This document shows, piece after piece, positions 53,362-62,268 of a stretch of 64,000 nucleotides of DNA. Position numbers and translations under genes: made by a program. The notes under the pieces were generated by a model. That model searched no databases. It saw nothing but the letters and a program-made list of their open reading frames with translations, and was not told the origin of the DNA. Position 1 is the first letter of the stretch, and the number at the start of each line of letters is the position of its first letter. This DNA comes from Scytonema hofmannii PCC 7110 (GTDB taxonomy: Bacteria > Cyanobacteriota > Cyanobacteriia > Cyanobacteriales > Nostocaceae), in contig NZ_KQ976354.1 of assembly GCF_000346485.2 (NCBI RefSeq), positions 8,484,039-8,548,038 of the forward strand. Direction: 5' to 3'.

Positions 53362-53394
53362 TGGTCACTGGTTACTGGTCACTGGTCACTGATA

Positions 53395-53967
53395 TTAATC
53401 AAATATGCTGGTGTTACCAATTCTGTGAAAAGTTTGGCTGCTATTTTGAGGGTTAAATGAATCAAATACCTCGATTAAATCGACAATACTATTAGCCGCG
53501 TTTTTTAACTCGTTACCTAACGATTGTTCAACTGATGCAACTTCAACTCGCATTCCTCTTCTTCTCAATTTTTCGGCTAAATAAGCAAAATCTGAATCTC
53601 CAGTCACCAATACAACGATATCGGGTTTTACTTCTAAAGCTAATTCAATCGCATCCATTGCCATTACGATATCAATGTTACTTTCATAATCCTCTCCTTT
53701 AACCTTTCCTTCTTTTGTGACGACTAAAAAGCCATTATTTCTAGCCCAGTAAACAAATTTTTCTTTCGTTTTTCGCTGTTCTTCAAATCTTTCTCTGGCT
53801 GGAGGTAACCCTACATAAATCACCATCTCTATCAATTCTCTACCTTCTTTTGGATCGGCGAGATAGTGACAAATTTTTTGCCAGTCTATTTTTCTATTGA
53901 AGCTTTGTGCTGCTAAGTAAGTGTTATCGCTATCTGCAAAAATCAGGACACGACGAGTTGTTAGCAT
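53395..53967 (-). CDS. NYN domain ribonuclease-like protein (LabA type)
   Basis: The 190-residue protein is an NYN/PIN-like nuclease of the LabA/DUF88 group: RRVLIFADSDNTYLAAQSFN with the first aspartates, SNIDIVMAMDAIELALEVKP, DIVVLVTGDSDFAYLAEKLR with the D-S-D acidic cluster, and RGMRVEVASVEQSLGNELKN. It heads the minus-strand Ubl operon and might be its effector. Similar NYN genes also occur alone in cyanobacteria. Confidence 0.85.
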   Translation of the reverse strand: MLTTRRVLIFADSDNTYLAAQSFNRKIDWQKICHYLADPKEGRELIEMVIYVGLPPARERFEEQRKTKEKFVYWARNNGFLVVTKEGKVKGEDYESNIDIVMAMDAIELALEVKPDIVVLVTGDSDFAYLAEKLRRRGMRVEVASVEQSLGNELKNAANSIVDLIEVFDSFNPQNSSQTFHRIGNTSIFD

Positions 53968-54163
53968 AGGTTTTCCCTAATTGCTTTCGGTTTGGGTTCA
54001 ATTTGTATATGCTTTATTAAAACCTATGCTTGGAAACGCGGGTTTCCGATGGTATTTGGCTAAGGGAGAAAGTCTAGTAACAAAACGTACTAACAATTTG
54101 CTAAGATGAAAGCAGTGAGAAGTTTTAGCATCACAGATAAATCTGTTACAAGGGTAAGAGCCA

Positions 54164-54394
54164 ATGCGTAAACAGACTATTCAGTATACATCACCATTAG
54201 ATGCCTTAGTTGCTGTTGCCAAGCGATTGAGCTTGTATGAAAACAAACAAAAAATGAACTCTGAAGAATTCTTTAACCAATATAATCAAGGATTATTGTC
54301 AGATGATGCCCTATTTATAGAATGGGCAAATGATTACCGTCATTACCTAGCTTTGCATCAGGAACTAGAGCAACGACTCAATTATGTTGCCTAA
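54164..54394 (+). CDS. Small antitoxin-like protein
   Basis: The 76-residue helical protein starts MRKQTIQYTSPLDALVAVAK behind GGGTAAGAG. It overlaps by 11 bases a downstream reading (ATG 54384, MLPNILSDDFEKIAQA). Overlap with a second small gene is typical of toxin-antitoxin pairs, so this may be the antitoxin. No family is recognised with certainty. Confidence 0.5.
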   Translation: MRKQTIQYTSPLDALVAVAKRLSLYENKQKMNSEEFFNQYNQGLLSDDALFIEWANDYRHYLALHQELEQRLNYVA

Positions 54395-54438
54395 TATTTT
54401 ATCTGATGACTTTGAGAAAATCGCGCAAGCAAGTCTCA
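54384..54438 (+). pseudogene. 5' stub of a gene cut by the CRISPR array
   Basis: ATG 54384 opens MLPNILSDDFEKIAQASL in the frame after the antitoxin-like gene and runs straight into the first CRISPR repeat at 54439. The rest of this gene is absent. It shows that the distal end of the array lies at a recombination or deletion point. Confidence 0.45.
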
Positions 54439-54837
54439 GTTTCCAATTATGCGCCTCCACATTGTTAGTGGAGACCATCTCTTATTCTTCAAGCGATGGA
54501 GGAGGGGCGAAAGTTTCCAATTATGCGCCTCCACATTGTTAGTGGAGACTAAGTGATATGCGATATCTGTTCCCCCCAGTTGCTCGGTTTCCAATTATGC
54601 GCCTCCACATTGTTAGTGGAGACAACAACCCAAAAATTACAGCAGAGGAATTTCTTGCGTTTCCAATTATGCGCCTCCACATTGTTAGTGGAGACGTTTA
54701 ATATATAGTAACGCGTGGTAAATATTTATGTTTCCAATTATGCGCCTCCACATTGTTAGTGGAGACGCTTCAAGCCCTAAAGATGCGTTAGTATTATTAA
54801 GTTTCCAATTATGCGCCTCCACATTGTTAGTGGAGAC
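54439..54837 (-). CRISPR. CRISPR array, leader-distal part (6 repeats, 5 spacers plus a split spacer)
   Basis: Six identical 37-bp repeats start at 54439, 54513, 54587, 54659, 54730 and 54801. The spacers between them are 34-37 bp. Each repeat begins GTTTCCAATTATGCGCCTCC and ends TGGAGAC, with the hairpin arms CTCCAC and GTGGAG. On the minus strand the repeat ends ATTGGAAAC, the usual handle orientation, and the leader lies at 60050-60235, so transcription runs to lower coordinates. The array is continued at 59577 after a transposon. After the sixth repeat, 11 bp of a sixth spacer remain (54838-54848). Confidence 0.97.
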
Positions 54838-54901
54838 TTTACCCAGTCTGTTACTTGAAGCATAAATTGGCAAAATTGCAATTTAATGCTTCCACTTTGA
54901 G

Positions 54902-54948
54902 TGTTACTTAAAGCAAAAAGTGGCAGTTTTTAAAGCATAAAGTGGCAG
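54902..54948. repeat. Subterminal inverted repeat of Tn7-like element, tnsA side
   Basis: This 47-bp segment is the exact reverse complement of 59450-59496. It consists of two related roughly 20-bp units that share AAAGCA-AAAGTGGCAG, arranged like TnsB sites. A diverged further unit lies at the very end (TGTTACTTGAAGCATAAATT). Confidence 0.9.
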
Positions 54949-55063
54949 CAGTCAGTTGAAACAGTAATGGTAAATATTTGTATTGAAGCCAGAAATTGAA
55001 TTAGCAAAAGTCTAAATTTGTGGTAAGAGCCTGTTGCGTGCTTTGAAGGCTTGGGGAGTCAGT

Positions 55064-56705
55064 ATGTTGAGTGACCTTGAGTTCAATGATTGGTGTCACT
55101 ACGTGAATTTACCACAAGCGGCTCGGCAAGTCATCTCCCAAATCCGCGAGTCTCAACCAATCCGGCGAGTGAAGAGTAGCGGGATTAATGTTAGAGGCGA
55201 CTACGCCAGTCGAAAAATGGCAAAAACCATCCAATTCGAGTCGCATTCTGTCGAATTACCAGGTGTAGAAGAGTATGAAGAAGATTCAGATGTCCTGGAA
55301 TACTACGACCAACCTTATCAAATAACTCTAGAATTTTTATCAAACAATGGGCAAATAGTGAAAGCTTCGCATATACCGGACTTTTTTGTGATTCGGAACA
55401 AGAGCGCCGGTTTTGAAGAGTGGAAACCAGAAACAAGATTAGAGAAATTAGCCGCTAAACAACCACAGCGCTATATTCGTACAGAAGATGGGCAATGGCG
55501 TAATCTACCAGCAGTTGCCTATGCAGAAAAATTAGGTTTATACTACCGAATCCGTTTAGACACAGAAATTGATTGGATTAGATACAGAAATCGACTATTT
55601 CTCAAAGCTTATAACGATAGCAGTTACGAAATTTCACCAGAAATAGCCGAGAATTTAGTAGCAGTAGTCAGTTTAAATCCTGGCATAACTTATTGGCAAC
55701 TTCTGGATGATAAACAGGCTAATGCTGACGACATAAATGCTTTGATAGCCACTCAAAAAATTTACCTGAACTTGAGCGCGGCTCCCTTAGCAGAACCAGA
55801 AAGAGTACATCTTTTTCAGAACAAAGAAACTGCAGTAGCTTATAGTCAAATGGTGAAGTCTCAGCCCAAGGATGTGGCTGTAGATGTCTGGGATTTTGGC
55901 AAGATTACAAGCGTGTCTTCATCTCACAATCAATTAAGAATCACGCCCAAAGGAATGGAGATATTTCTCAGAGCTAGTCCTGAAGAATTAGCACAAGCCA
56001 ACCAAAAATATCAAGTGATTGAACCATTACTCAATGGCTGTCCAAGGGATAACAAAACTGTTGCATCACGTACTATTTATAGATGGAAAGCTAAGTTTAA
56101 AGCCGCTCAAATTGCCTACAACTGCGGTTATATTTTTTACTTTGCCATCTACATCTAAGGGAACAGCAAAAGTTCAACCAAGCAGAGGTGTGAAAATTAA
56201 TTATCTCTATTATTGGTCAACTGATGATTCGTTCCTAAGACCAGAAATTGAAGGAACTAATGTACCGATTCGCTACGACCCTTTTGACGTAGGAACTGCT
56301 TATGCTTACGTTAAAGGTCATTGGGTGCGCTGTATCTCTGAATATTACAAATCTTTTCAAAATCGTTCGGAGCGAGAAGTAAACATAGCTAGTACCCAAT
56401 TACGTCGAAAAAGACAAAAACACGCTCAAAGGGTTACGCTCTCTGCCAAAGAAAAAGCTACTTATTTAGAAGGAATTGAAGCCCAAGAAGCTTTGTTAAT
56501 ACAACGCTTGCATGATTTAGCACATCAAGATGTCTGCGCTTTGATTGAGGGGAAGTTAACTCAAGAAAATCCTCAGAATTTTCGGAAGAGTTTAGAGAAA
56601 AATAATGGAGAGCTATCCGAAGATAATCAACCCGTAAAAGTATCAGCAACCCCATCAATAGATTTCAACGAAATAGAAGCTTACAGTAGGTCGGAATTAT
56701 GGTGA
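55064..56705 (+). pseudogene. TnsA-TnsB fusion with deleted DDE catalytic core
   Basis: From ATG 55064, with GGGGAG 5 nt upstream, the reading has a TnsA endonuclease domain (YASRKMAKTIQFESHSVELP, VKASHIPDFFVIRNKSAGFE then EWKP, with the acidic residues and the lysine). It goes on into the TnsB N-terminal helical DNA-binding region (RTIYRWKAKFKAAQIAY), then stops at 56158. From about 56130 a different frame reads LPSTSKGTAKVQPSRGVKIN, YLYYWSTDD and PIRYDPFDVGTAYAYVKGHW, the TnsB C-terminal (Mu_transposase_C) part, ending at 56705. The whole integrase core with the DDE residues, roughly 1 kb, is missing and the frames do not match. The element therefore cannot transpose unaided. Confidence 0.92.
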
Positions 56706-57838
56706 GAACACAGACACGCTCTTTTCCAGATGAACTCCTCTTACAGTCGAACGAAACCAAGACTAATTACTTCAAAAATATTACTATTCCCCATAAACGA
56801 CTCAAAGAAGCTTTGGATGTTTTATTAATTAATATTCTAGAGCCAGCCGACACATTAGTCTTTTTAGTTTTTGGTGTGACTGGCGTAGGAAAAACAACGT
56901 TACGCTTACGTCTTGAAAAGATGCTCCTCTCGGAATTCCTCCCTTCATTACGCCAAAACCCCGGTCAAATTGCTGTTGCAGGTATTGAAGCTATTCCTGC
57001 ATCTGGTGGGAAGTTTAGTTATAAGGATTATTACACTCGTGTCCTAGAAGCTCTCAATGAAGTTTTGATTGAATACAAAGTTGATTATGGATTTACTGGA
57101 GATGAGGGAAATGATTTGGGCTTGCTAAATCGGGCTTATCGCCAAGATGCATTTGCATTACGCCGAGCAATGGAAAAAGTATTTCGTCACCGTCAGCTCA
57201 AAGCTTTTACTGTAGACGAGGCGCAGCATTTATTGATGATGGCTGGTGGACACCAAATGTTACAGCAAATGAACTGGATTAAGTCCATTGCTAATCTTAC
57301 TGGTACAGTGCATATCCTATTTGGCACTTATGAACTGCTTAACTGTCCTACTCTGAATGGACAGGTAGGACGACGTAGCGAGGATATCCACCTCTCACCT
57401 TATCAAGCTGATAACCCAGAAGATATGACTGAATTTCTCAGAGTTATTAGAACTTTTCAACACCATATTCCCCTTGCACAAGAACCAAAATTAGAACAAC
57501 ACTACGAGTATCTTTTTTCTGGCTCAGTTGGCTGTGTGGGACTCTTGAAGAATTGGTTGACTCGCTCTCTGAGGGTCGCTTTAGCAGAAGAAGCTCGTAC
57601 TCTCAATACTAAACATCTTAAAGTAGGTGCTTTTTCTGCATCCCGTATCAACAAAATTAAGGAAGAAGCAGAACAGGGATTTAGACGCTTCCGAGAAGAA
57701 ACAAGTTTTGTTGAGCAGCAATATTTAACAGAATACGGCACAAAAATGCGAGTCGGAAATCGTGTATCTAAAAAAGGTCGTGTTGGACAAAGAAAACCCA
57801 AACGAGATACTGTAGGGGTGAATCCAGATGATATTTAA
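56699..57838 (+). CDS. tnsC: TnsC transposition regulator ATPase
   Basis: The 379-residue protein has Walker A (VFGVTGVGKTTLRLRLE), Walker B (LKAFTVDEAQHLLMMAG) and sensor segments (LTGTVHILFGTYELL, NGQVGRRSEDIHLSPY) of the AAA+ regulators of Tn7. It links a target selector to the transposase. It starts 7 bases inside the tnsAB end and overlaps tniQ by 11 bases, so the three genes form one transcript. It appears intact. The lysine-rich C-terminus (NRVSKKGRVGQRKPKRD) may contact DNA or TnsAB. Confidence 0.93.
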   Translation: MVRTQTRSFPDELLLQSNETKTNYFKNITIPHKRLKEALDVLLINILEPADTLVFLVFGVTGVGKTTLRLRLEKMLLSEFLPSLRQNPGQIAVAGIEAIPASGGKFSYKDYYTRVLEALNEVLIEYKVDYGFTGDEGNDLGLLNRAYRQDAFALRRAMEKVFRHRQLKAFTVDEAQHLLMMAGGHQMLQQMNWIKSIANLTGTVHILFGTYELLNCPTLNGQVGRRSEDIHLSPYQADNPEDMTEFLRVIRTFQHHIPLAQEPKLEQHYEYLFSGSVGCVGLLKNWLTRSLRVALAEEARTLNTKHLKVGAFSASRINKIKEEAEQGFRRFREETSFVEQQYLTEYGTKMRVGNRVSKKGRVGQRKPKRDTVGVNPDDI

Positions 57839-59408
57839 CACAGCACTTAACGATGAATTATGGATTCAAGAAACACAATTTATCCCCAGCCCTAGCCGTT
57901 TGTTTCATCTAGAACCAATTGGTATAGGCACAAGTTATGTTGAGAGTCTGACTAGTTATGTTGCTCGTCTAGCCGAAGCTCACAGTGTACCAAGTGGAAC
58001 TTTATTAGCTAGAGAGGTAAGACCACTAGTCAGACATGACAATGCTACCAATTCCTTGAATTCCTCAAGCACAGTAGCTTTGTATGGGCAAGCTTCTGTA
58101 AAAGCTTTAAACGGAACTCAAAGTGGAGCCAAACAACTTGTTAAAGCTCTCGAAGCACTTACAAAACGCACTGACTTACAGTTTTTGACAATGCTACCTT
58201 GGGCACAAGTCTTTCCTGTTTTGGGGTTGCTCAAAGATTTTCATGCTTGGTGTCCTTATTGCTATCAAGAGTGGTTGAACAATAAACAGGTCATTTATTC
58301 ACCTCTACTGTGGGCTTTGAAAGCTGTCAAAATTTGTCCAAATCATCTTCAATTTTTAGAATCTAAATGTCCCCACTGTGAACAAGAATTTTTACCTCTA
58401 TGGCACAATTCCCGACCTGGATTTTGCTTAAAGTGTGGTCGCTGGTTAGGAATTAAGCCGGAAATGAACGACCAACACAAGCACTTGTTTGAGGAGACAA
58501 CCAACTCCCAACAAGAAATTTGGAAAGTTCAGACTTTAGGAGAATTAATTCAATTAGCTCCTGAGTTTTCCCATCCACCTTTGAGAGAGACTATTAAAAC
58601 AATGCTCAAGGCTTATGTACATCAATATACTCAGGGCAATGTTTCCGCTTTTGGTCGTTGGTTGGGACTATCGAGATATGAAATCCTACATTGGTATTCA
58701 GGTGTAGCCATCCCCAATTTGGATAAACTCCTAAAAATTTGTTACATATTGGAAACAACTCTTGTCAATTTTCTCCAGCTTAAACTAGTACCGATTTCTC
58801 CTAATAAACTAGCTTCTTTAGAAGCTAATGAGCCGATAAAATTAACACAACCTGCTCTAGTTACTTCTAAAAATACTCCCAAGCCCGAACAAGTTATTCA
58901 AGCGATGCAACTAGCTTTAGAAGAGGAACCACCTCCTTCTTTAACTCAGTTAGCTGTTCGTTTAGGATTCAAAACTTATAGTAGTTTAACCGCCATTTCA
59001 AAATCTTTATCAGCATCTATTGCTGCTAGATATACTGAATATCAGCAACAGTTAAGGCACTCACAGATCCGCGATTTACTCGAATTGTCTCTTTTTGGCT
59101 CGGAGTCTCCACCACCTTCTCTGAGAAAAATAGCTCTTAGGACTGGGATTGGTCTGGCAACTTTTTACCACTATTGCCCTACTTTGTGCCATGCTATTTC
59201 TTTGCGCTACAAAGATTACCGAAAATTTCTTCATAAACTATCAATTCAGCAGGGTTGTCGAGAAGTCAGGCAACTAGCTCCAGTGCTTCATGCACAAGGC
59301 ATTACTCCCACTGCTAAAAATCTGCGAAAATTTATGCAGAATCCCTCTTCATTGTGGCACTCTGAAGTCATTGAGGTTTTAAAACAGGTAAGACGCAATC
59401 TTGAATAG
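57828..59408 (+). CDS. tniQ: TniQ/TnsD family target-selection protein
   Basis: The 526-residue protein has a TniQ domain (GIGTSYVESLTSYVARLAEA, HSVPSGTLLAREV) and zinc-finger cysteines (CPYCYQEW, ICPNHLQFLESKCPHCEQEF, GFCLKCGRWLGI). A long C-terminal part with HTH-like repeats follows (GRWLGLSRYEILHWYSG; LAVRLGFKTYSSLTAISKSL; LRKIALRTGIGLATFYHYCP). This length and DNA-binding tail fit TnsD-like proteins that recognise a fixed site, not the short TniQ of CRISPR-guided elements. It may therefore have chosen the site in the CRISPR array by sequence. Confidence 0.9.
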   Translation: MIFNTALNDELWIQETQFIPSPSRLFHLEPIGIGTSYVESLTSYVARLAEAHSVPSGTLLAREVRPLVRHDNATNSLNSSSTVALYGQASVKALNGTQSGAKQLVKALEALTKRTDLQFLTMLPWAQVFPVLGLLKDFHAWCPYCYQEWLNNKQVIYSPLLWALKAVKICPNHLQFLESKCPHCEQEFLPLWHNSRPGFCLKCGRWLGIKPEMNDQHKHLFEETTNSQQEIWKVQTLGELIQLAPEFSHPPLRETIKTMLKAYVHQYTQGNVSAFGRWLGLSRYEILHWYSGVAIPNLDKLLKICYILETTLVNFLQLKLVPISPNKLASLEANEPIKLTQPALVTSKNTPKPEQVIQAMQLALEEEPPPSLTQLAVRLGFKTYSSLTAISKSLSASIAARYTEYQQQLRHSQIRDLLELSLFGSESPPPSLRKIALRTGIGLATFYHYCPTLCHAISLRYKDYRKFLHKLSIQQGCREVRQLAPVLHAQGITPTAKNLRKFMQNPSSLWHSEVIEVLKQVRRNLE

Positions 59409-59449
59409 TCAATATCATTTTACCCTGTATCAACAGGGGTTTTCCGCTA

Positions 59450-59496
59450 CTGCCACTTTATGCTTTAAAAACTGCCACTTTTTGCTTTAAGTAACA
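59450..59496. repeat. Subterminal inverted repeat of Tn7-like element, tniQ side
   Basis: This is the exact reverse complement of 54902-54948. Between it and the element end at 59549 is a diverged TnsB-site-like sequence (GATTTATGGGTCAAGTAACA). Confidence 0.9.
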
Positions 59497-59576
59497 GCAG
59501 TGTGCAAATTTATCCTTACAGTCTGTGCAGATTTATGGGTCAAGTAACACAGTCACCGGATGCATCAGAATGCTTA

Positions 59577-60049
59577 GTTTCCAATTATGCGCCTCCACAT
59601 TGTTAGTGGAGACGGTGACTTTTATAAGACCGTTGACTCAATGGGATTAGTTTCCAATTATGCGCCTCCACATTGTTAGTGGAGACTAGGACTACAGATA
59701 ATCTTTTGATTGCTGCCAACAAGTTTCCAATTATGCGCCTCCACATTGTTAGTGGAGACAAAAAGTAAGCAACTTACCAAATAGTTGCTTGAATCTGTTT
59801 CCAATTATGCGCCTCCACATTGTTAGTGGAGACACGCACCGGGCAGCCATACAGTTATTAATCTTACGTTTCCAATTATGCGCCTCCACATTGTTAGTGG
59901 AGACTAAAGCTATTGTTAGCCATCAACTACTGTATTATGCCGTTTCCAATTATGCGCCTCCACATTGTTAGTGGAGACCAATCTACTGTCATTTCCTCTA
60001 AATCGACGACCCGTTTCCAATTATGCGCCTCCACATTGTTAGTGGAGAC
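59577..60049 (-). CRISPR. CRISPR array, leader-proximal part (7 repeats, 6 spacers)
   Basis: Seven repeats identical to those at 54439-54837 start at 59577, 59650, 59723, 59797, 59868, 59942 and 60013. The spacers are 34-37 bp. Before the first repeat, 22 bp (59555-59576) are the other half of the spacer that was split by the transposon. The last repeat at 60013-60049 borders the leader, so spacers near 60 kb are the newest. Confidence 0.97.
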
Positions 60050-60235
60050 TACGGGGGTCTAGAGAGCTTGGAGAACAAGACTTTCGACTCCCATTTGCGC
60101 GGACTAGATAAAAAAGTACCGTTTGAGCGATCGCTTGTCAATATCCCTCCTGTAAAAAGTCGCTGTAAATCTAATTCTGGTAAGGGTTTCAGAGTTTGCG
60201 CGAACCTCGATTTCTACTAAAATGCTTCAAAGCTA
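60050..60235 (-). promoter_or_regulatory. CRISPR leader
   Basis: On the minus strand the interval reads AGGTTCGCGCAAACTCTGAA, AACCCTTACCAGAATTAG, TTACAGCGACTTTTTACAGG and GCGATCGCTCAAACGG before ACCCCCGTA and the first repeat. The GGTTCGCGC start and this order of blocks resemble leaders of cyanobacterial type III/I-D arrays. It fixes transcription direction toward lower coordinates. From 60236 to 60439 no gene was recognised. Confidence 0.65.
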
Positions 60236-60439
60236 TGACTGATAAGTCGTTGGAGGTTATATAACAAGCGTTCGATAAATACACCTTCTGGTTCGCGCAG
60301 TTACGGTGCTCAAGTGATGTCGTTGGCAAAGTATGATTAGCCGATCGCACAATATGTAACCTTACAGCCTGCAGAGGTAGGCTTCGTTCGTATAGCTTCA
60401 CTCTTCTGGAGTGAGGGCATTTTGGCGAATCTCCATGTA

Positions 60440-62116
60440 TCATTCATCTAAACTGTCAGCTATTTTTTTCAATTTTTTCTGCAATTTATCGCGCTCGTAA
60501 GGTATCCCTAATATATTGATAGTTTCTAAAAATGGTTGTTTAACGTGGTGATTGTAAGCATCCATCACATTACTAACACTAGGTTGATTTTGTGAACCAA
60601 GTAGATATTGAATAGCATCAATATCCTCCATTCCACGCAGATTATGCATGAATTGGTTGCGTAAATCATTTTCACGATCTCTATTATCATCACATGACTG
60701 AATGAGATTTCCCCATAATTTTACATTGGATATGAGTTGCTGTAACCACGCTAGCATTACAGAATTTTTATTGGTTTTAAAGTTTAACTCATGAGTTTGT
60801 CTATCGACATAACTAACTTTATCTAGCAGCTTGGGAGGAAACTTAAGTTTATTCAAAATATCTTTTTTGATTTGATCTAAGTTATGATTCTCAGATAATT
60901 TCAATTTTCTTCTCAACTCAGGCTCTATTATTAGAAATAAACCTTTTTCATCCCATTGTAAAAATTCCGATACAGAAACACCTTGGTATGTATCAGTTAA
61001 TTTCCCCACTTCATGAAGAATTGCCGTCTTTAAAAAAGTTTCCTGTGTAGCAGCAAGCAAAGTAACTCCTTGGAGATAGTTTTTTTGATTAAGAAAAAAA
61101 CCAATTAAATCTAGACTATCAATTATACGTTGGCTAGCGTTTGCAATTTCAAAGTCTCCTTTACTATCTCTCTCAACATTATGTAAATTGAAAAAATTCA
61201 CCATGTTTTGTAACTCATCAATACTTCCTTGAGAAACTCTTCCTGCATCTTGAATAATTTTGAGTGCTGCACCAGGAAATCCGCTAATAACAAGTTGTTT
61301 GGCTTTTTCAATTTGAAGACTACGCCAATATTCTGATGTTTTATGACTAACCTCTTCGGGTTTGGCTTTTTGTATAATTTCTAATTCAAGTTTTTCAAAT
61401 TTTACTTCATCTGCTTCTGTCTGTTGGTTGTATGTAATATCATAATATTGATTGCTTAATATAAAGTTAACATTTTTAAACCGATTTAAACTGACAAATT
61501 GTACGGCTGATGAAATAGCTGGTGTACCAGCTTGATGGCTGATATATACTTCTGGATTGCTAAGTTGAATCTGACGAAAAACATTTTCAACGAGTGATAA
61601 AGTCTCATTCCAATGGTCTAATCCTCTTCCAGACTTTGGTTTTAGATATAAAAAATGTTTGTCTGGATTAAATGGCGATCTCAGAATATTTTGAAACTTA
61701 TTTTGAAAATACCAAGTCAATATATTGCCAAGAGTATATGTATCTTGCCAATATGGACAATAATCTTTATCCCTTTGTTGAGCTTGAAAAATATGCTGTT
61801 GATCGGTTAAAAGTACAATGACTTCATCTAATTTGATATTATTTCTCTCAAAGTATTGAAAATAAGTATCAAAAAGTGGAAACGCTAAATCTGATGTATA
61901 GTTATTTAATTTCTCTTCATACACTATACCCAACACTCTCGATGGTACAGGATACAGGTTTGTGGTTCTATCCTTTTCAACACTGATAAAAATATCGCGA
62001 TCGTAACTAATTTCAGTATTTCCCTTCTCCAGGACTTCGTAATAAAAATTCTCCCAATTCTGATTAGTTTTGAGTTGAACATCTCTATTTCCAGTTGTTA
62101 AAATCCATACTTTCAT
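60440..62116 (-). CDS. CARF-HEPN ribonuclease (Csm6/Csx1-like) of a type III CRISPR system
   Basis: The 558-residue protein opens with a Rossmann-like CARF domain (MKVWILTTGNRDVQLKTNQN) whose ligand-binding loop is YISHQAGTPAISSAVQFVSL, the GTP-x-(M/I) pattern of these sensors. The C-terminal helical half has the HEPN catalytic motif R-x4-H in DLRNQFMHNLRG. CARF-HEPN enzymes are activated by cyclic oligoadenylates made by Cas10 and degrade RNA. It lies between the array leader and a RAMP gene on the same strand. The subfamily (Csm6, Csx1 or a cyanobacterial variant) is not resolved. Confidence 0.82.
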   Translation of the reverse strand: MKVWILTTGNRDVQLKTNQNWENFYYEVLEKGNTEISYDRDIFISVEKDRTTNLYPVPSRVLGIVYEEKLNNYTSDLAFPLFDTYFQYFERNNIKLDEVIVLLTDQQHIFQAQQRDKDYCPYWQDTYTLGNILTWYFQNKFQNILRSPFNPDKHFLYLKPKSGRGLDHWNETLSLVENVFRQIQLSNPEVYISHQAGTPAISSAVQFVSLNRFKNVNFILSNQYYDITYNQQTEADEVKFEKLELEIIQKAKPEEVSHKTSEYWRSLQIEKAKQLVISGFPGAALKIIQDAGRVSQGSIDELQNMVNFFNLHNVERDSKGDFEIANASQRIIDSLDLIGFFLNQKNYLQGVTLLAATQETFLKTAILHEVGKLTDTYQGVSVSEFLQWDEKGLFLIIEPELRRKLKLSENHNLDQIKKDILNKLKFPPKLLDKVSYVDRQTHELNFKTNKNSVMLAWLQQLISNVKLWGNLIQSCDDNRDRENDLRNQFMHNLRGMEDIDAIQYLLGSQNQPSVSNVMDAYNHHVKQPFLETINILGIPYERDKLQKKLKKIADSLDE

Positions 62117-62268
62117 AATACTGATTCCTTGACTTTTGATGAGGATAGTTATATAGCAATCCGTTGAGGAGTCGTGAAAATCTCTGATTCCTCTCTCTGC
62201 GCTCTCTGCGCTTCTGCGGTTAATAATTTTTACCTATCCAATAAGACTGCTATATACAGAACAGAAAT

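Larger units (their letters stand above)
54849..59549 (+). mobile_element. Tn7-like transposon inserted inside a CRISPR spacer
   Basis: The 4701-bp element has terminal inverted ends TGTTACTTGA (54849) and TCAAGTAACA (to 59549) and is flanked by the direct duplication CAGTC (54844-54848 and 59550-59554), the 5-bp hallmark of Tn7 transposition. A 47-bp perfect subterminal inverted repeat lies at 54902-54948 and 59450-59496, containing AAAGCAAAAAGTGGCAG and AAAGCATAAAGTGGCAG, probable TnsB-binding sites. It carries a TnsA-TnsB fusion pseudogene, tnsC and tniQ, and no Cas genes. Removing the element and one CAGTC restores a 33-bp spacer between two CRISPR repeats. Confidence 0.95.

Noticed and set aside
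54849-59549. CRISPR-associated transposon (CAST)
   Set aside because: The element has no cas genes, and the array and type III genes lie outside its ends. Its TniQ is TnsD-sized. It is a Tn7-like element in an array, not a guide-RNA-directed one, on present evidence.
60189-60443. 84-codon minus-strand ORF between leader and CARF-HEPN gene
   Set aside because: It overlaps the leader and lacks protein-like composition or a start signal.
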